The notes under the pieces: model-generated
Told to the model about the DNA's origin: nothing
The model's input: the letters and a program-made list of their open reading frames with translations, nothing else
The model's database searches: none
Shown: positions 24,181 to 35,348 of the stretch, in pieces
Numbering within the stretch: position 1 is the stretch's first letter
How the letters are laid out: each line of letters opens with the position of its first letter
Source of the DNA: Nepenthes gracilis
Lineage: Eukaryota; Streptophyta; Magnoliopsida; Caryophyllales; Nepenthaceae
Length of the DNA: 64,000 nt
Direction of reading: 5' to 3'
Assembly (NCBI GenBank): GCA_033239525.1
Contig: BSYO01000020.1
Location: 11,906,308-11,970,307, forward strand
Program-made: the position numbers and the translations under genes

Positions 24181-24565
24181 AGAGGTGTTTAATTATTTGT
24201 TTTTGGGAGAGATAGGGGGAGGCTATTCGTGTTAAGAGGAGTTCTCCTGTGATTAGTTATTATCATTTTTCATGTTAATTCATGGTTCTCTTGCGCTCTG
24301 ATACATTCTATTTGTCTCTTGCTGTTATTTTCCTACTATTATTTATTTTTGCGCTAACTATGGTTGCCCAGGAATAGTAGCTCTTCCGTGGCACACAGCA
24401 GCTCGGCAGCCTCTGTATATTTTTCTGTACTTCATTATGTATTGTGTCGATTGTACCCGGGAGTTAATTTTCATGTACACGGGTTCTACTTCGGTGGTGT
24501 TTGAACCCATGATTATCTTGTATTTTATTTTCTTCTTTTATATGGGGTTTTGTCACAGAATTACC

Positions 24566-24577
24566 AAATGGGGAGAT
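24566..24577 (+). other. E polypurine tract
   Basis: AAATGGGGAGAT immediately precedes the TGTTAG start of the 3' LTR. Confidence 0.85.
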
Positions 24578-25744
24578 TGTTAGTCGTATTTTATAATAGC
24601 ATATTCTGTGACAGTGTCGGATTGCTTGTTTGGTCGTTCGTCGTACATTGTCACGTGTTTGGAATCTCTTTATAAGATTTCCGTTCGAGGATAGTATCGC
24701 ACCTCTCCCAATAACTACGGCTGCCCGTCACCCGACCCACGTTCGAGCACTACTCACAGAGTAGCCAGAACTCAAGGCACGCTCAAATCTTGCTTGAGAG
24801 CTGATTCTCGAGAAGCTGAGCTTGAGGCACACTCGATCCGGGCTCGAGCGCCATATCCAGTAAGCCCCCACTCGGTGCTCGCTCTCCATGCGCTCGAGCA
24901 CCAAAACTAGTAGCCTGCCGCTTGATACTCGCTCGCCATGTGCTAAAACCAGTGGCCTCCCGTTCGAAGCTTGCCTTCTCGCTCGAGTGTTGGGGATTTT
25001 TTCTATTGAAACTCTAAGCACGCCTACCGCGTGCTCGTGCTACGACAACGGTCATATTTTTAAACGAGTTTTTGGAGCCTCTCTATATATTTATCCCTTA
25101 TTTCATTTGCCCTAACTCTTGCTTGTACATTTGAACGCTCATTTTTAGAGCAAATAAAATTCTTTATACTTTAACCTTACTCCATTTAAGAAAACCTAAA
25201 CTATATTCTCGTGCTCTTGAGTCAAGGGTTTTCTCACCACTGTTACTTTACCATTGTACCACTTCCTACTCATTTACTTTCGTTAGTGACGTTGGTAGAA
25301 TGAAAAAGGGGTTCTGGTGGTGTTTGGTACTTTAAGTGATTCATGAGGAAAGATTGACATGAAGACCAGAAGGCGTCTGGTTTTATTGCCGCGGGCAAGT
25401 CTAAGGAGTTCCTTGGTAGAGATCACAAGATGAAAATAAGTCAGCTGATTAGCGCGTCTATACCACCCGATTTGTAAGTTAATTTTCATAGTGCGTATCT
25501 TCCCTAGCCGTTGAAGCCCGGAGGGTTTTTCTCAATAGTCATGGTTATTGAGTTTTTCCTTCGTCATTAAAAATTATCTCATTTTTATTATTACTCATTG
25601 CTTTACCTTTTGTGCTTGTTAATGTTTATATCATCTAAATTTAAATATTCTTTACGTAAATTGAATATTTATAATTTTATTATTTCCGCAAATTTATTAA
25701 GGGGTCAAAACTTTATTGTGTTTCAGAATGAAAATTTTCCTTCA
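24578..25744 (+). mobile_element. E 3' LTR
   Basis: Pairs with 21067-22239. It keeps the CTCGAG cluster (24740-24990) and the TATA-like sequence (about 25083-25092), and ends CCTTCA followed by the TTATA duplication. Confidence 0.92.
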
Positions 25745-25749
25745 TTATA

Positions 25750-25992
25750 TAAAGACACCCCATTCTTTAGTTAATTAGGAAAAATATAATTTTCTAATTA
25801 ATCATGATTAAAAATAGGGAAGAACATAAAAGCTAAATTTAATATTTCTAAAGTATCCTTAGACTACCAAAATTATAAAATTTTAAAAATCCTCATAATA
25901 TTACAAAATATGAAAACAAATCAATTAAATTAAAATCAAGTATATTTCAAATGAAACCAAATCTCTCTAATATTTTTGAGATGCCCGTATCA
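25750..25992 (-). mobile_element. F 3' LTR, proximal part
   Basis: Matches 36800-37044 of the F 5' LTR ('AAAGCTA..T.TAATATT', 'ACCAAAATTA.AAAATTT'). On the minus strand it begins TGATACGGGCATC after a pyrimidine/purine tract that would serve as PPT. Confidence 0.85.
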
Positions 25993-25999
25993 ATTCTCT

Positions 26000-27250
26000 C
26001 AAGGTTGCAAAGACTCGACCCCATCGCACAAGGCTGCTATGGTCAATTTTACAACCACAAGTCAAGCGATTATATAGTTCTCTGCTGATGCTTATGGATG
26101 TGTAAGTGGTGGTTGAAATATGATAGCTCCAACTCCTATAAGATGAGATAATCTTGACCATGGTGACGGTCAATCTTGCGAACTTTAGAACTCTACATCT
26201 AACTGTTGGAGTGTCTCGCTAGAAATCCAATTACACTATGAATATAGTTGACCAACCCAATGAACAAGGAAGTGCTGAATCTCTTTATCTTTGGTAAACA
26301 CATTTTGCTCATCTAAAATAGTATTAATTATATCTTTGTATGCTAGTAGGCTAGTGATTGGGGTGTAGTGGGAAGGTTTCAATATTTGACACATCTAGAG
26401 GAACTAAAATCGGAACATCTCATGAGCTGAGACTATCTTTGTAAGCAATTAAGTTTTCAGCATTGAAAGTATAGTGAAAAACAAATTGAGATGAAATATC
26501 AACAATATAAATATTTAGTCAAAACTTGACGTAAAATTTTAAATAAATTAGCAATATAGGCTTGCAATTAAGAAATGAGGCTAGGTGGGCATTGTTTTGG
26601 TCTATTCTAAATCATGACATAATCTCCAATAATAAATTCAATCTACTTTTTATGCACATTAGCTCGAAGTTTACATAGTGAATTATATGGTCCAATTGTT
26701 TATTGACCTTGATATGCAAGTAATGACGGTGTTATAGAACTACTTTGGCAGACATTGACGCACTAGTATGCAAAAATATGTGGGTAAGGTCTATAGGGTT
26801 CCTGGGTTTATAACTATAAATAATCTCTAATAGACTCATGCCTATAGATCTATTCGTAGAACTATTATATACTAGCTAGGCCGTAGGAAGAAGCAAATCC
26901 TAGTTCCTCGGGTTTTCTAGAGCCAAATATTTTAATAAGTTACCTATACTCTAATTAATAAGCTTAGTTTGGCCATTTGTTTGTGAGTGGTATGAAATGT
27001 TAAACTTAGGTTTGGAGCTAATAAAGTGTCATAGGATTCCCAAAAAAAGACTAGTAAAATGAATATTTCTATCAGATGTAATAGTTTTTGAAAAACCACA
27101 CAACTTGACAGCCATATCAAAATAAAGTCTGGCAATGCAAGAAGTATCATAAGTTTTACTACAATGAATAAGATGGGCCACTTTTGACAAATGGTCCACA
27201 ACGAAAAAAATCAAGTAATGCTTCTTCAAGATATGTGAGAGTCCTAACAC
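26000..27250 (-). pseudogene. F integrase remnant
   Basis: The integrase core is readable at 27250-27010 (minus): 'FFVVDHLSKVAHLIHCSKTYD', carrying the first catalytic Asp, then 'IARLYFDMAVKLCGFSKTITSDR', carrying the second. A later block holds 'KPRNPIDL' (about 26730) and 'DYVMI' (about 26625), typical of chromovirus-like gypsy integrases. Many stops are present. No chromodomain was recognised. Confidence 0.8.
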
Positions 27251-27550
27251 AGTTGATGCTCACATCCTATAAAGATCAATCTTTCTTTAGCAAAACAAGA
27301 GCCAATATTGCACCCGGACTTATATGTCACAAATGAACCTCTTGTAAATGAGTTTCTTTCCTTCAAAACTCAACATGTTCAATGAGATCTATCCTCAAAT
27401 GAGAAAAACATAGGAGAGATAAGCACCGACCCAAATCTATGGCATGCTAAATGTCATATAAAAATGATGGGTGATTTGGGAGGTCTTGAGAGAAGACGAC
27501 ATGAAAGTCATAAAGGATCTGATGGCCTTCCTCTGGAACCATTCCCTGCT

Positions 27551-28204
27551 CTAATGGACTGAAGGAATTTCTAGAACAACCAAAGCAAACACGATAGACT
27601 TGACCACAATTGTATGCTCAAACTTTATAAGGCTAATAATATGCACTCCTTTCATCCCAAACACATTCCTACAATCACTATGGATAACAGGTTTTGAAGG
27701 CAAAGGGTAGAGATAAATCTTCTTGCTCTTATGCACAAAAGAGCAAGAGTAGGAGTGACCTTGGATTGTCAGATTACGGTCAACCTAAAATGACATGACC
27801 CATACGTATAAGAATGACATTATACTAGATAAATCATTGTACTCTAAGAATTTAATAGATACAAGACAATATTCGTTAACTGCTATAGAAAAAGTATCAA
27901 TCCAAGACACGTTATATGGATTAAGAAGTAGGGCAACTTTCAACCTAAGATGGAAAATAATATTAGACGAGATAGTATTGATACAATTACCATCATTTGT
28001 AATGATATTACACGCCTTCCCATTGACATTTACCAAAGCATGGAAGATGGCCTGATGACGCCAACCATCAACTTCTTTGGATTGGGTCAAAGTGAATCGC
28101 ACAACACCCATTAGTGATGTGTCAGGTAATGGAAGATGAGATCCTATACAAAAGGAAATAGTCCCATTGCAACCTGAGAGGGTATCATCCTTATTATTAT
28201 TCAA
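27551..28204 (-). pseudogene. F aspartic protease region
   Basis: The segment parallels 62930-63380 in element G: 'GVVRFTLTQS', 'KACNIITNDGNCIN', 'FLEYND', 'IYLYPLPSKP'. The active-site box is NDG where G has VDSG, so the catalytic Asp is replaced by Asn. RT should follow, but integrase appears within about 300 bp, so RT and RNase H are deleted. Confidence 0.82.
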
Positions 28205-28299
28205 GTCATCAAAATCTTCCAGCTTAGCTTTATAAACTTGTTCTTTGAAGGATTCGTCCTCGTTCAGTTTGTCTCACTCTCCAATAAGTAAGGCTTTAG

Positions 28300-29547
28300 T
28301 CAGACATCTAAAAAATGTGTCCAAAGCTTTTACAATTAATGTCCAAAGCTTTTACAATTAAAGCACTTCACCCGAGAATTTCTTACACGAGCTTCAATAC
28401 ACTTACCTCTATTTCCTCTCATAGGGAGAGTTTTAGACGGATGAGTTTCTAAGACAAACTTAGGTTTTGTTGTGAAGGCATTACACGTTGAGGTACAATT
28501 GTCACCACACTTTCATACAGTGCCCTGGTAACTAACTTATAATCTTGAATCAGATTATATGCATGATCAATATAGTTACATGCCTAAAGACAAGCCCTCT
28601 CCTAAGATCATTATGTAACCTTGCCCAAATCCACTTAGAGTCATAGTCTCATCCTAAATTATGTAACATCTTATTTGAAACTCATCAAATTGAGTCACAA
28701 TTGAATCGCGGATTGGACACCATGTTGAAAGGCATTCCACTGGTCTAATAAATTACTACTATAAGAACGGAACAGGTATTTATCTTGAATGCATTGTTTT
28801 ATCTTAGTCCAATTCTTGACAAAAGCTTCTTGATGCCTAATAAGAAGGCTATCAACACTCTCCTAAAATAGTTGAGTATTCCCAATTAACTTAAGGCTAG
28901 CGAACTAAACTCCCTAATCCATTGACATGCCATGCCACTCAAAGAATCAATACATATCTCGAATCCATTGAGAAAAAACTAGTGCGTCTAATATTTTGGA
29001 GTTGTTCATTCTAATCCCGCTCTTAATTGTAATATTAAGACTTATAATCATGCCCATAGATAAAACTATAAGTGTTAGTGTTAGTTATGGTTATATCGGC
29101 ATCATATATGTTAAATAATATGTATCAACATTGAAGAAACAAATTAAAAATATAAGTTGACAAGGTCAATTAGTCAATATATTAACTTTATCGGCCTAAT
29201 CGGAAGCATATCATGACATTGTCGTGATATTAAGAAATATTCGAATTGAGGGCCTCGATATCGATATATACGACTAATATTTCCATCACTGACCACGGTT
29301 ATGTAATACGTGGCTATCTTGCCTACAACGATCATTCCTACAATGGGACACCTTAGAATTTTTAGTATCTGATAATTACGATCTTATTTGTAAAATTGCA
29401 TCTTGATTAGTTAGGTCTAAATTTGTTTGACCTGTATGTAGAGGATAAGTTAGCTTGGATGGCCATCATATGATTTTGCAATTGTTGGGTAGTTGGTGGC
29501 TAATTGGGCAACCTATTGACTCAAGACTTCAAACTAATTAAGATCCA
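28300..29547 (-). pseudogene. F gag pseudogene
   Basis: The start codon at 29547-29545 opens MDLN, then after a stop 'FEVLSQ' and 'VAQLAT', parallel to G gag (MDSNQFETLSQ). The gag core (about 29000-28700) shows 'FFEWHGMSM', 'LIGNTQLF' and 'NLLDQWNAFQ'. A zinc knuckle 'KCFNCKSFGH' (about 28370-28340) is disrupted by a 20-bp direct duplication. Many stops are present. Confidence 0.8.
28319..28360. repeat. 20-bp tandem duplication in F gag zinc knuckle
   Basis: TCCAAAGCTTTTACAATTAA occurs twice back to back. The duplication inserts a copy of the knuckle's middle and shifts the frame. Confidence 0.9.
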
Positions 29548-30457
29548 TAGCCAGGTCAAATGTGTTATGGGAAAAAAATACAACCAAATGCAAATACACG
29601 TGACACCAATATGATTTATGTGGTTGAGATAAATGAACAACTAAGGCAATCAAATGAGTGCATAAACATGAGCCTAATACAAGAAAAAAAAATTCTATTT
29701 TTTTGTTGGGAAATTAGTATAATTTAAATAGTATAGACAAATATTGCTAATTTATAAAAATAACAAAGTAAAGACCAAATATAATACTACTAAATATTCA
29801 TCATAATGGTAGCTATTGAAGGTAAAGTAGGCAAAGAAAAAAAAGGCCCTTTTTTCACTAAGCAAATGCGATAGTAATGAAATTATAGAAACGTGTAAAA
29901 AGATTTTTTTGAGAATGAATAACACACTCGGATAAAATTAAATACTATTAAAGGAAGCAAACATATTGCCAAAAATAAAAGTGGAACAAACCAACCTAGA
30001 TTCCCTAAGGAATAGTGAATCAATTATAGACAATCCAAAAGTGGCTTGTGTGCTTGTTGGATTGTACTCAATGTAAGCTGCAGCAATAGAATTAGGTTCC
30101 AATAAAAGGCCTACTACTTACGGCAACTCAGTCGATGGCTCTTGAAGGGCTTCATCTTTCCTGTAAATAGTACACAGCAATAAAGTATTGTTTCTAGAAT
30201 TACTCTCAAAATTGGCAAACAGTTCTCTCTCTCACAATACTTGTGTGAGTGCTTTGTGTGTGTGTGTTTTCGTTTGACCACTCACGCTTGTGCTTTCTTC
30301 AATCTCTCAATGAATCCAACTTCTCGGACCGCAGTTCTCTATTTGTTCTCTTTATTGTGTAGGATTGAAAAGAGTTGAAAATAGGGTTTTGGTTTTGTAG
30401 TGGTTTATGTTGGGGAGATGAGAGTACGGACAAATGTTTTGGCTTGTGGTTTTGGAG
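29548..30457 (-). other. F leader, part 1
   Basis: Untranslated internal sequence between gag and the H insertion; the remainder is 36174-36608. The combined length, about 1.35 kb, resembles the G leader (1.6 kb). It holds a short (TG)n run near 30255 and no recognisable coding region. An independent older insertion cannot be excluded. Confidence 0.5.
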
Positions 30458-30565
30458 ACTGTTGTTGGGTTATGGGTTACTCCCGTGTGGGCCCATACCC
30501 ACTTGATGTGGCGGGTGGAGGTGCATATCCTCACCGCATGGAGAAAGATCAAGTTGAGCTTGCCA

Positions 30566-30790
30566 GACGCTCGAGCGGATTTTTCAGTATGGCCGCTGCT
30601 CGCTGTGCGCCCGCTAGGAGCTCAAGCAGATTTTCCAGAATGTTCCCCGCTCGCTGTGCGCTCGAGAGGCGCTCGAGCGAATTTTTCAGAATGTGCCCCG
30701 CTTGCTGTGCGCTCGATAGGCGCTCGAGCGGATTTTTCAGAATGCGCCCCGCTCGTTGTGCCCTCGCTAGGCACTCGAGCGGGGGCCGGC
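30566..30790 (+). repeat. ~52-bp tandem repeats with CTCGAG palindromes in H 5' LTR
   Basis: Four diverged units of the form 'GCTCGAGCGGATTTTTCAG', then 'AATGTGCCCCGCTCGCTGTG', then 'CGCTCGATAGGC'. The 3' LTR (35453-35660) has four units, the last shortened by about a dozen bases. The array lies immediately upstream of the TATA box. Confidence 0.9.
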
Positions 30791-30828
30791 GCCCGCCGCG
30801 CGCTCGATAGCCTCTGAGCGCGCGCCAG

Positions 30829-30838
30829 TTATATAAAA
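30829..30838 (+). promoter_or_regulatory. TATA box of H 5' LTR
   Basis: GTTATATAAAACGCC, conserved at 35704-35715 in the 3' LTR. It follows the CTCGAG repeat array. Confidence 0.7.
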
Positions 30839-31293
30839 CGCCGACTTTGCATTTTTAGGGTAATTCAATCAATTTGAGCGCCATTCCAGAGAAGAAAAAA
30901 GAGAGAAAAGAGAGAGAAGAAGAAGAAGAGGTAGAATTGAGCCTCCGTTCGGGTTTTCAATCAAGTTCCAGTCTTCGATAATCCCACGTACGAGATTCTT
31001 TGCTGCGCGAAGAACGTCTGCTGGGTTTCATTTCTACTCTTATTCTTTATACTTCTTGTACGGGCTGTCCACAGTTGGTTGATATTGATTTTTATGATTT
31101 GGAGTTTGTGTAACCAATCAACTGCTGCTAGTGAAAATTTTGGACTCTGTGTCCCGTGGTTTTTCTCCCTCGTTTCATAGGGAGTTTTCCACGTAAAAAT
31201 CGTATTTTTCTTGTTCGTGATTGCTTATTGTACGCTTGATATCGTCTATCATGTATTTTCTTGGGTTCAAATAAGGCTTTTAATTCTAACAAG

Positions 31294-31304
31294 TGGTATC
31301 AGAG
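31294..31304 (+). other. H primer-binding site (tRNA-iMet)
   Basis: TGGTATCAGAG, two bases after the LTR end. Confidence 0.93.
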
Positions 31305-31343
31305 ATTTTGGTTCATGTTGGGTATTGTGACTTGTTTGAATCG

Positions 31344-32213
31344 ATGGCATCTTCGTCGTCAAAGAATCTGCCGTTTGGCATTGAGCAGTTCAACGGGTAG
31401 GGGAACTTCATTCTTTGGCAAGAGAGGGTGAAGAACATTCTGACGAGAGAAGGGACAGTGAAGGCGTTGAAGAAGGATGAAAAGCCTGAAAAAATGACCG
31501 ACGATGAATGGCAAGACAACAGAGATCTTACAAACTGTACTATTAAGTTGTGCCTGACGGACAACACTCTCCAAGAAGTTATTGGCGTAATTGATCTGGC
31601 GGAGATCTGGGAGAAATTAGAGAGCCGTTATAAGTTCAAATCTCTGACAACCAGACTACACGTAAAGAAGCAGTTTTATGGCTTACGGGTATCAGAAGGA
31701 GGGAGCTTTGAGAAACACTTAGATGAATTTAACCGGATATTGACGCAGATGTCTACTCTTGATGAGAAAATCAAGGAGGAGGACAAGGCACTGGTTCTAC
31801 TAACCTCTCTGCCAGCCACCTATGATCATATTGTCACAACCTTGTTGTTCGGCAATGATACCTTAAAGTTGGACGAAGTTATTGCCTCTCTACTCATGAA
31901 CGAGTCTAGAAGGTCACAAGGGACCTCATCGTCTTCTCATTCTGAGGTGCTGGTGACCGAATCCAGGGAAAGAAGTAAAGGTCGCCACCAGAAATCAGGA
32001 GAAAAAGGACGCAGCAAGTCACGGTCCAGATATCAAAACCTGGAGTATCATCACTGTGGCAAAAATTCCCACATCAAGAAGCAATGCTACAAATGGAAGC
32101 GTGAGAATGCTGAAGGTAATGAGAAAAAGGCTGACAAGACTCGGGAGGAAGAAAGAGCTACTGTTGTTACCAGGTTGATCTTTGGCTGGTGTGCCAAGAG
32201 GATAAGATGGTAA
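31344..32213 (+). pseudogene. H gag (UBN2, zinc knuckle) with early stop
   Basis: MASSSSKNLPFGIEQFNG opens at 31344. A TAG at 31398-31400, where the family usually has Lys, stops it after 18 codons; the rest is open to 32213. UBN2 hallmarks are 'LHVKKQFYGLRV', 'HLDEFNRI' and 'LLTSLPATYDHI'. A basic Ser/Arg-rich linker leads to a knuckle 'YHHCGKNSHIKKQC' (about 32047-32088), whose first Cys is replaced by Tyr. It encodes the particle protein of TNT1-type elements. Confidence 0.92.
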
Positions 32214-33420
32214 ATCTGGCTGATCTTGAGACAAGCTGGATGGTGGACAGTGGTGCTTCACTTTATGTCATGTCACGGAAGGAGTTCTTCACATGATACA
32301 CTCCTGGCGATTTTGAAGTGTTGAAAATGGGCAATGAAGCTATGTCCCATATTGCTGGTTATGGTGATGTGTGTCTCACCACAAGTAATGGAACCAAGTT
32401 GCTGTTGAGGGACGTTAGACATGTCCCGGATGTTCGACTGAATCTAATCTCGGCTGGCAAGCTTGATGATGAGGGCTTTTGTAGCACCTTCTGCGCAAGA
32501 GCATGGAAGCTGACTAGAGGGTCTCTAGTTGTGGCTCGGGGCAGAAAAGTTTCCAATTTGTATGTGTTGCAAGCCTCGATTACAGCTGAAGATGTGCATG
32601 TTGCTAGAGATGAGGAGCTTTCAGACTTATGGCACCGTCGGTTGGGTCACATGGGTGAGAAAGGCCTGAACTGTTTAGCGAAGAAAAATTGTCTTCGGGG
32701 TGTAAAAACAGCTCAACTGAAGACTTGTTCTCATTGCATGGCTGGAAAGCAATGACGGATCTCATTCAACAGCAATTCATCTACAAGGAAGACTGATCTT
32801 CTTGAATTGGTCCACATCGACATATGTGGCCCATTCAAGGTGAAGACTCTTGGAGGAGCACTCTACTTTATCACATTTATTGATGACTGTTCTCAAAAAT
32901 TGTGGGTGTATCCGCTAAAATCGAAGGATCAAGCTTTTATGTTCTTCAAGCATTTTCATGCTTTGGTTGAGAGGCAAACGGGGAAGAAACTGAAATGCAT
33001 CCGAAGTGATAATGGTGGGGAGTACATCGGAGCGTTTGATGAGTACTGCTGATCTCATGAAATTCGTCATCAAAAGACTCCACCGAAGACACCACAACTG
33101 AATGGGGTAGCTGAAAGGATGAATGGGACTTTGATGGAGAGGGTTCGATGTGTGCTTTCGGAGGAGAAGCTCCCTGGCTCGTTTTGGGGGGAAGCCTTGA
33201 GGGCCGTGGCTCATGTCATCAATTTGTCACCACACGGTACCTTGAATGGTGAAGTGCCTGAAAAGATATGGACCAGAAAAGATGTATCCTACGATCACTT
33301 GCGCGTATTCGGATGTAAGGTCTTTGTTCACATTCCCAAAGATGAAAGGACCAAGCTAGAGTCAAAGGCCAGACAGTGCATATTTCTCGGTTACGAGGAA
33401 GATGAGTTTGGGTATTGACT
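32208..33420 (+). pseudogene. H protease and integrase
   Basis: Protease: 'WMVDSGAS' at about 32238-32261 keeps the catalytic Asp. The GAG-pre-integrase zinc region lies at 32620-32755 ('LWHRRLGHMGEKGL'). The integrase core has 'HIDICGPF' (first catalytic Asp), 'IRSDNGGEY' (second Asp, about 32999-33025) and 'NGVAERMN' (Glu, about 33101-33124). In-frame stops at about 32753, 33050 and 33418 break the frame. It normally processes gag-pol and inserts the cDNA. Confidence 0.92.
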
Positions 33421-33442
33421 GTATGATCCAATTGAGAAGAAG

Positions 33443-35340
33443 TTGGTTCGATTTAGGGATGTCGTGTTTGTTGAGAACGAGACTATAGAGGATATCAGCA
33501 AAGACTCAGAGTTTGTCTCCAAGAATGATGACAGCCGTGCACGTGATTCAGATCTTCTGCCGACACCTGTTCGTCAGCAGAATGAAAGTTATGGCAATGC
33601 TGAAGATGAAGAAGATCACGAGGCTGCAGTGTCCGATAGTGATGAGGATGAAGCTATTCCTCCTGATACTGCAGAGCTTATCGAGACTGTTCCATTCTGA
33701 CGATCCACGAGAGATCGAAGACCCCCTACTCGTCTGTCGGCTGAGGAGTATGTGTTACTCACAGACGGAGGAGAGCTTGAATGCTTCGAGGAAGCAATGG
33801 AGGATGAACACAAGGCGGAGTGGATGGAAGTTATGCAAAAAGAGATGGTATCGCTACATGAAAATCACACATTTGAGTTGACAAGGCTGCCAAAGGGAAG
33901 AAGAGTATTGAAGAACAAGTGAGTCTTCAGATTGAAGACATATGAAAACAGCTCACAACTGAGGTACAAAGCGAGGTTGGTTGTGAAGGGCTTCAATCAA
34001 CGAAAGGGTATTGATTTCGACGAGATCTTTACACCTGTGGTAAAGATGTCTTCCATTCGAGTGGTGCTCGGGTTGGCTGCTGTTCTTGACCTGGAGGTAG
34101 AACAGATGGATGTACGGACAGCGTTTCTTCACGATGACCTTGAAGAAGAAATCTACATGGAGCAACCGAAGGGATTCCTTGTCAAGGGGAAGGAGAACTT
34201 AGTATGTCATCTTAAGAAGAGTCTATATGACTTGAAACAAGCACCAAGGCAATGGTACAGGAAGTTTGAATCTGTCATGGTCAATCAGGGCTATCAGAAA
34301 ACGACCTCGGATCATTGTGTTTTTGTTCAGACTTTCTCAGAGGATGATTTTGTTGTTCTTTTTCTTTATGTGGATGATATGCTGATTGTTAGGCGTAATA
34401 CTTCTCGGATCACGGAGTTAAAGTGACAGCTTGGGAAATCCTTTACTATGAAGGATTTGGGACCGGCGAAACAAATTTTGGGAATTAGAATTTTTCACGA
34501 TCGCAAATCAAGGAAGCTATGGATGTCACAAGAGAGCTACGTGGAGAAAAGTGCTTCAATGCTTCAACATGGAAAAGGCAAAATCAGTGAGCACACCGTT
34601 AGCCAATCATTTCAAGCTAAGTACTCATCAATGTCCCTCTACCGAAGATGAAAAGGCACATATGAAAGGCATACCCTATTCTTCAGCCGTGGGTAGCCTA
34701 ATGTTGTGTACGAGACCGGATATAGCTTATACTGTTAGAGTTGTCAGTCGATTCTTATCAAATCTCGGTAAAGAGCATTGGTCCGTGGTAAAATGGATTT
34801 TGAAGTATCTTCGAGGAACTTCTAAGCAGTGTTTGTGCTTTGGAAGCAACGTGCCCCTGCTGGTTGGATATAGTGATGCAGATATGGTGGGTGATGTCGA
34901 CTCACGGAAGTCTACTTCGGGATATTTAGTCATGTTTGCAGGAGGAGCTGTTTCCTGGCAATCGAGATTGCAGAGATGTGTTGCTCTCTCCACTACTGAA
35001 GCGAAATTCATTGCCATTACGGAGGCAAGCAAGGAGATGCTATGGATGAAGAAATTCATTCAGGAACTCGGTCTCAAGCAGAAACGGTATGTGTTGTTTT
35101 GTGACAGTTAAAGTACAATCCATCTTAGCAAGAACTCGTCTTTTCACGCCAAATCAAAGCACATTGATGTGAGATATCAATGTGTGCGGAATGTTATTGA
35201 CACGGGTTCATTGGTGCTGAAAAAGATCGGGACTGAGGAGAATGGATCAGATATGATGACTAAGACATTACAAAAGGGGAAGCTTGAAACTTGCTGTGCT
35301 ATCGCCGGGATGACGGTGTATGGCCCCACACAGTCGTGAG
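33443..35340 (+). pseudogene. H reverse transcriptase and RNase H
   Basis: An acidic post-integrase linker (33443-33700) precedes RT: 'ARLVVKGFNQRKGIDF', 'VVKMSSIRVVLGLAA', 'MDVRTAFLHDDLEEEIYMEQ' and the intact catalytic YVDDMLIV (about 34366-34390). A frameshift near 34600 separates RT from RNase H, where the usual 'DADWAGD' reads DADMVGD (about 34876-34896) and 'STTEAKF' is kept. The frame ends near the PPT. Only a few lesions are present. Confidence 0.93.
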
Positions 35341-35348
35341 GGGAAGTT
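35335..35348 (+). other. H polypurine tract
   Basis: GTGAGGGGAAGTT directly precedes the TGTTGTGTT start of the 3' LTR. Confidence 0.8.

Larger units (their letters stand above)
21067..25744 (+). mobile_element. Element E: gag-only non-autonomous LTR retrotransposon (TR-GAG)
   Basis: LTRs of 1173 and 1167 bp start TGTTAGT and end TTCA, flanked by a perfect 5-bp duplication TTATA (21062-21066 and 25745-25749). A Met-type PBS follows the 5' LTR and a purine-rich PPT precedes the 3' LTR. The 2.3-kb interior encodes only a copia-like gag; no protease, integrase, RT or RNase H is visible. It would depend on enzymes from another element. Confidence 0.93.
30463..31291 (+). mobile_element. H 5' LTR
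   Basis: It holds four ~52-bp repeats around GCTCGAGCGGATTTTTCAG (30566-30790), a TATA box TATATAAAA at 30830-30838, a GA-rich leader, and the TCTAACA end next to the PBS. Confidence 0.94.

Noticed and set aside
30400..30817. Overlapping Arg/Ala/Ser-rich frames in the H 5' LTR (and 35320-35744)
   Set aside because: They translate the ~52-bp CTCGAG repeat array of the LTR and lie largely upstream of the promoter.
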